Positions 60,641-64,000 of a stretch of 64,000 nt of DNA are shown here, piece after piece (the first letter of the stretch is position 1; each line of letters begins with the position of its first letter). The position numbers and the translations under genes are program-made. This DNA comes from Intestinimonas massiliensis (ex Afouda et al. 2020) (GTDB lineage: Bacteria > Bacillota > Clostridia > Oscillospirales > Oscillospiraceae). The stretch spans positions 3,023,388 through 3,087,387 of the forward strand of contig NZ_LR131147.1 in the NCBI RefSeq assembly GCF_900626285.1. The letters are read 5' to 3'. The notes beneath the pieces were generated by a model. That model made no database searches. It was given only the letters and a program-made list of their open reading frames with translations, and had not been told where the DNA came from.

Positions 60641-61702
60641 ATGAAGAAAATGGTAATCTTTGTCAATGACGAGCTGCAGCTGGAGCAGTTCCGCTCCGGT
60701 TATGTGGGAAAGCGCTATCAGGCCATCGCGGAGGCGTACGGCGTGGAGATCCAGTATCTCATCGACACCTCCCTGCCCTCCAACGACCACCCTGAGCTGA
60801 AGGCCACCCACCGCATCGAACTGGAGGGTCCCGAGTGGGCCGTCCACGACGGCCACACTCTGGAGGTGGTGAAGGACGCCGACGTGATCCTGGTGGGCTT
60901 CCACGCGGTGAACACCCAGCTGTTGAACGCGGCGGAAAACCTGAAGCTGGTAGGCGCCTTGCGCAGCGGCTGGGAGAACGTCAACGTCCCCGCCTGCACC
61001 GAGCGGCACGTGGCGGTAGTAACCTGCCCCGGCCGGAACTCCGAGCCGGTGGCGGACTACGCCATTGCCATGATGATGGCATTCAACCGCAACATCGGCC
61101 GGGACGACATTTCCAAGCGGCCCGGCTGGAAGTTTCCCGACCCGGAGCACAACGAGATCCGTCCGGTGCTGATGGGGGAGGCCACCATCGGCCTGATCGG
61201 CTTTGGCATCATCGGCAAGAAAGTAGCCAAGCGTCTGAGCGGCTTCGGCTCCCGGGTGATCGCCTACGATCCCTACGCCGACCAGGAGGCCGCCCGGCAG
61301 ATGGGCGTCGAGCTGCTCCCCCTGGACGACGTGATGAGCCAGTCGGACATCATCTCCGTCCACGCCCGGCTGCTGCCCGCCACCAAAGGCATGATCGGCG
61401 CTCATGAGATCGCCTGCATGAAGCCCACGGCTATCTTCGTGAACACGGCCCGGGGTGGTCTGGTAGACGAGGAAGCTCTGCTGCGCGCCCTTCAGGAGAA
61501 GAAAATCCGGGGCGCGGCCCTGGACGTGTTTCATGAGGAGCCCCTTCCCAACGACCACCCGCTGCGGGGCCTGGAGAACGTGATCCTGACCCCCCACGCC
61601 GCCGGTCGGGCGGGCGACACCTTTAAGATCGTCAACGATATCATGTGCGACGAGCTGGAGCGGTATTTCAAAGGGGAGCCTCTCCGCAATCAGTTGAAGT
61701 AA
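60641..61702 (+). CDS. D-2-hydroxyacid dehydrogenase
   Basis: A 353-residue NAD-dependent enzyme of the phosphoglycerate-dehydrogenase family: catalytic Arg in GALRSGWENVN, IGLIGFGIIGKKVAKRL NAD loop, VNTARGGLVDEE, and HAAG with the catalytic His near 322. Unusually, the segment 30-80 differs from PGDH, so the substrate may not be phosphoglycerate. Last catalytic gene under P2. Confidence 0.9.
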   Translation: MKKMVIFVNDELQLEQFRSGYVGKRYQAIAEAYGVEIQYLIDTSLPSNDHPELKATHRIELEGPEWAVHDGHTLEVVKDADVILVGFHAVNTQLLNAAENLKLVGALRSGWENVNVPACTERHVAVVTCPGRNSEPVADYAIAMMMAFNRNIGRDDISKRPGWKFPDPEHNEIRPVLMGEATIGLIGFGIIGKKVAKRLSGFGSRVIAYDPYADQEAARQMGVELLPLDDVMSQSDIISVHARLLPATKGMIGAHEIACMKPTAIFVNTARGGLVDEEALLRALQEKKIRGAALDVFHEEPLPNDHPLRGLENVILTPHAAGRAGDTFKIVNDIMCDELERYFKGEPLRNQLK

Positions 61703-61712
61703 GCAACGTACG

Positions 61713-61738
61713 GCTGGCGGCCCTTGCGGGCCGCCAGC
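61713..61738 (+). terminator. Hairpin after the dehydrogenase gene
   Basis: GCTGGCGGCCC / GGGCCGCCAGC, 11-bp stem with a 4-nt loop, no T-run. Possible attenuator between the dehydrogenase and the Sel1 gene. Confidence 0.6.
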
Positions 61739-61783
61739 ACCCATAATCCGTCCGTTGGTACGGAAAAGAACGGGAGTGGTCAA

Positions 61784-62800
61784 ATGCTTTCCATTAAAAG
61801 GATGCTGCGAGGCGGCGAACCGGGGGAGGACCTGCTGAAGCTGGGTATGCGCTACAAGCAGGGCAAGGGGGTCCCCGTGGACGAGCAAAAGGCGCTCTAC
61901 TGTTTCCGGGAGGCCGCCGCCAAGGGCAACGCCGCGGCCATGACCATCCTGGGGCTGTACTTCTCCCAGGGGAACCTGGTGGAACAGGACCCCAAACAGG
62001 CCTTCCGCCTCTATCAGAATGCGGCCAGGCTGGGGGATCCCTCCGCCCTGAACAACCTGGGCTACTGCTATGAGAACGGCATCGGAGTGGGTCAGAACCT
62101 GCCTCAGGCCATGAAGTGGTACCTGGAGGCCGCCCAGCGGGAAGACGTCCACGCCCAGGTGGTGGTGGCGGACTGGTATCTGTACGGGATCGGGACTGCC
62201 AAGGACCCGAAGAAGGCTTTTCACTGGTATCAAAAGGCCGCCGCCAAGGGCTCCAAAGAGGCCCAGGACGCGCTTGGCTCCTGCTATCTGGGGGGAAAGG
62301 GCGTGGCCCGGGACGAAAAAGAGGCGGTTTTCTGGTATCTGAAGGCGGCCAGCCAGAAGGACGGGCAGGCCCAGTGGCACCTGGGCAACTGCTACGAGGC
62401 CGGCGTGGGGGTGGAGCGCTCCGTGCCAAAGGCCGTCAAGTGGTACCGGCGGGCAGCGGAGCAGGGCTATGTGGCCGCCATGCTCTCCCTGGCCAATCTC
62501 TATTTGAAGGGCGAGGGCATTGACCGCAGCCCGGAAAAAGCGGTACACTTCTATCAAATGGCAGCCAATGAAGATGACGTTATGGCACAGCTGATCCTGG
62601 GCACGTGCTACCAGCAGGGTGTGTACGTGGAGCAGGATCTGAAGCAGGCGGTTTACTGGTATACCCGGGCCGCGGAACAGGGGGACCTGTCCGCCGCCCA
62701 GCGCCTGATCCAGCACTATGAATCAAGCGAGGAAACCGAAGAAAACCTGGAGCACGCGGCTCATTGGAGGTCTGTGGCCGAAACGCTGAAGGGCGCCTAG
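61784..62800 (+). CDS. Sel1-repeat protein
   Basis: A 338-residue protein made of about eight Sel1/TPR-like repeats of ~36 residues (LGMRYKQGKGVPVDEQKALY; LGYCYENGIGVGQN; LGSCYLGGKGVARDEKEA; LGTCYQQGVYVEQD). A solenoid for protein binding, no enzyme motif, no signal peptide. ATG 61784 chosen (GGGAG 7 bp). Placed between the PTS enzymes and the activator gene, it may be a regulatory scaffold. Confidence 0.85.
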   Translation: MLSIKRMLRGGEPGEDLLKLGMRYKQGKGVPVDEQKALYCFREAAAKGNAAAMTILGLYFSQGNLVEQDPKQAFRLYQNAARLGDPSALNNLGYCYENGIGVGQNLPQAMKWYLEAAQREDVHAQVVVADWYLYGIGTAKDPKKAFHWYQKAAAKGSKEAQDALGSCYLGGKGVARDEKEAVFWYLKAASQKDGQAQWHLGNCYEAGVGVERSVPKAVKWYRRAAEQGYVAAMLSLANLYLKGEGIDRSPEKAVHFYQMAANEDDVMAQLILGTCYQQGVYVEQDLKQAVYWYTRAAEQGDLSAAQRLIQHYESSEETEENLEHAAHWRSVAETLKGA

Positions 62801-62872
62801 CAGGCGCCCGCCGTTCCGGTCTGTACGGAAACAGGGCGTCCCGACGCCTGTATGAGGAGTGGGGGAAATACC

Positions 62873-64000
62873 GTGGCCAGGATTGATCTTGTCAGGGAAT
62901 ATGTGGAAAAACGATTTGCGGACAATCTGAATCGTCCGGACGCATGCGGCGTGGAGGCGGGAGAAGTGGCCAGTGCCCTGGGTATCTGGCGGAACGATGC
63001 GTCGGCGGATCTGAAGCGGCTGTATGAGATGGGGCTGCTGCAAAAGTGCGGAAAGCGTCCGGTGCTCTACTACCCGGCCGGCGCAGTAACCCCTCAGTCG
63101 GAGGGGACGCCCGGCGGGGAGGACGATCAGAAGGCCCCCCGGCCCATGAGCGCTTTCTCCAACATCGTGGGGGCCGACGGCAGCCTGAAAAATCTGGTGC
63201 AGACCGCCAAGGCGGCCGCCATGTACCCGCCCAACGGGCTGCATATGCTGATCAGCGGTGAGAGCGGCGTGGGCAAGAGCATGTTCGCCGAGGAAGTGTG
63301 GCGCTTCATCAACGAGTTCCGGGGGAGTGAGGAGCACCCGGTTCCCTTTGTGGTCTTCAACTGCGCAGAGTACGCGGATAATCCGCAGCTGCTCCAGTCC
63401 CACCTGTTCGGCCACGTCAAAGGGGCCTTTACCGGCGCGGTGGCCGACAAGCAGGGATTGGTGGAGGACGCGGCGGGTGGCGTGCTCTTCCTGGACGAGA
63501 TCCACCGGCTGCCGCCGGTGGGACAGGAGATGTTCTTCACCCTGATCGACAAGGGGATCTTCCGGCGGCTGGGGGATACCGCAGCCCGGGAGGCCCACCT
63601 GATGATCATCGGAGCCACTACGGAGGAGATCACCAGCGTGATGCTGCGCTCTTTCCGCCGCAGGATGCCGGTCCAGATCCAGCTGCCCATGCTGGCGGAG
63701 CGGCCCCTCAGCGAGCGGATCGCCCTGATCCACAACTTCCTGAACCAGGAGGCCAATCGGGTCAACTGCCCTATCTTTCTCACCGGCCCGGCCTGCCGGA
63801 GCATCACCCTCTGGCAGAGCAAGGCGAACATCGGGGACCTGAAAAACCTGCTGCAGCTCTGCTGTGCCAAGAACTACTGCGCCTACCTGATGAGCACCCG
63901 GCAGGAGAGCTCCAGGCAGCCGCTTCTGAAGATCGACCTGTGCGAGCTGCCATTCCAGAACGAAGGGCTGGAGGAGAACGGCCCGGACGGACCGGACCTG
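62873..64000 (+). CDS. LevR-type sigma-54 activator, N-terminal part
   Basis: The frame runs from GTG 62873 to the window edge, 376 codons. wHTH at 1-65 (GEVASALGIWRNDASADLKR), then an AAA+ sigma-54 interaction domain: SGESGVGKSMFA Walker A, HVKGAFTGAVAD (GAFTGA sigma-54 contact) and LFLDEIHRLPP Walker B. Such activators continue with EIIA- and PRD-type modules outside the window. It should activate P1 and P2 when the PTS signals sugar. GGGGG at 7 bp serves as the ribosome site. Confidence 0.92.
   Translation, partial: MARIDLVREYVEKRFADNLNRPDACGVEAGEVASALGIWRNDASADLKRLYEMGLLQKCGKRPVLYYPAGAVTPQSEGTPGGEDDQKAPRPMSAFSNIVGADGSLKNLVQTAKAAAMYPPNGLHMLISGESGVGKSMFAEEVWRFINEFRGSEEHPVPFVVFNCAEYADNPQLLQSHLFGHVKGAFTGAVADKQGLVEDAAGGVLFLDEIHRLPPVGQEMFFTLIDKGIFRRLGDTAAREAHLMIIGATTEEITSVMLRSFRRRMPVQIQLPMLAERPLSERIALIHNFLNQEANRVNCPIFLTGPACRSITLWQSKANIGDLKNLLQLCCAKNYCAYLMSTRQESSRQPLLKIDLCELPFQNEGLEENGPDGPDL

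Noticed and set aside
61713..61738. TGGCGG...TTGC as a third sigma-54 promoter
   Set aside because: The spacing is 3 instead of 5 bp and the bases form a perfect hairpin.
59033..62716. 1227-residue ORF on the minus strand
   Set aside because: It lies fully opposite EIICD, 2-hydroxyacid dehydrogenase and Sel1 genes and is a by-product of their GC-rich codon use; no family features.
1..64000. CRISPR array or rRNA genes
   Set aside because: No regularly spaced direct repeats and no rRNA-like sequence were seen.

Overview
The window reads as chromosomal DNA of a G+C-rich anaerobic Clostridia member, most like the gut Oscillospiraceae (Flavonifractor/Lawsonibacter/Pseudoflavonifractor type). The evidence is strong AGGAGG-type ribosome sites, frequent GTG/TTG starts, an AgrC-like LytTR two-component system, a mannose-family PTS under a LevR-type sigma-54 activator, a DUF3846 gene, a MalY-like lyase, and tRNA-targeting integrase scars. 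Genus assignment is inference. No rRNA, complete tRNA or CRISPR array is visible. The window cuts a gene at each edge.

Layout. (1) 1-3938: a secreted surface protein and a pseudo-receiver, divergent from a LytTR regulator/sensor kinase pair. (2) 3939-20136: an accretion zone of integrative elements bounded by two 45-bp 3' halves of initiator tRNA-fMet (4293-4337 and 19183-19227). It holds an AT-rich three-gene cassette (metallophosphoesterase with a possible aminoacyl-tRNA-synthetase-like domain, radical SAM enzyme, DNA methylase), an integrase/excisionase/relaxase/MobC/SF3 helicase module, an amidoligase + class II glutamine amidotransferase + frameshifted DUF3846 operon, a serine recombinase, small regulators, a membrane protein with OB-like repeats, and a broken integrase. 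(3) 20370-38821: a large catabolic locus (KDPG aldolase-VOC fusion, KDG kinase, Ldh2-type dehydrogenase, a rearranged DPD-like flavo-iron-sulfur enzyme, Gfo/Idh dehydrogenases, creatininase-family hydrolase, NagB-like protein, branched-chain-type ABC importer, LacI regulator, epimerase, SDR). Its permease gene livH is split by an IS110-family element. Two LacI/cre-like operators flank the livK promoter. (4) 38822-48550: another integrase scar, then a DUF6282 hydrolase/thiolase pair, LysR, cupin, an old-yellow-enzyme reductase, a NhaC antiporter and a MalY/PatB-like lyase. (5) 48869-54712: GntR, DUF554, a secreted YtcJ-like amidohydrolase, a Crp/Fnr regulator, a histidine phosphatase. (6) 54836-64000: a sigma-54-dependent PTS regulon with two -24/-12 promoters, class II aldolase, EIIA, SDR, Fe-ADH, EIIB, a fused EIIC-EIID, a 2-hydroxyacid dehydrogenase, a Sel1 protein, and the start of the LevR-type activator.

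How the genes work together. Region 3 looks like one regulon that imports a small polyol, sugar acid or cyclitol-like compound, oxidises it with Gfo/Idh enzymes, opens or hydrolyses it with the creatininase-family enzyme, and ends in KDG -> KDPG -> pyruvate + glyceraldehyde-3-phosphate. The combination resembles the alternative inositol route described for Thermotoga (IolG/IolM/IolN/IolO then KDG). Region 6 is a second sugar system that phosphorylates its substrate on entry and probably cleaves it with the class II aldolase. The most novel-looking items are the MPE/radical-SAM/methylase cassette and the amidoligase operon inside the tRNA-fMet accretion zone.
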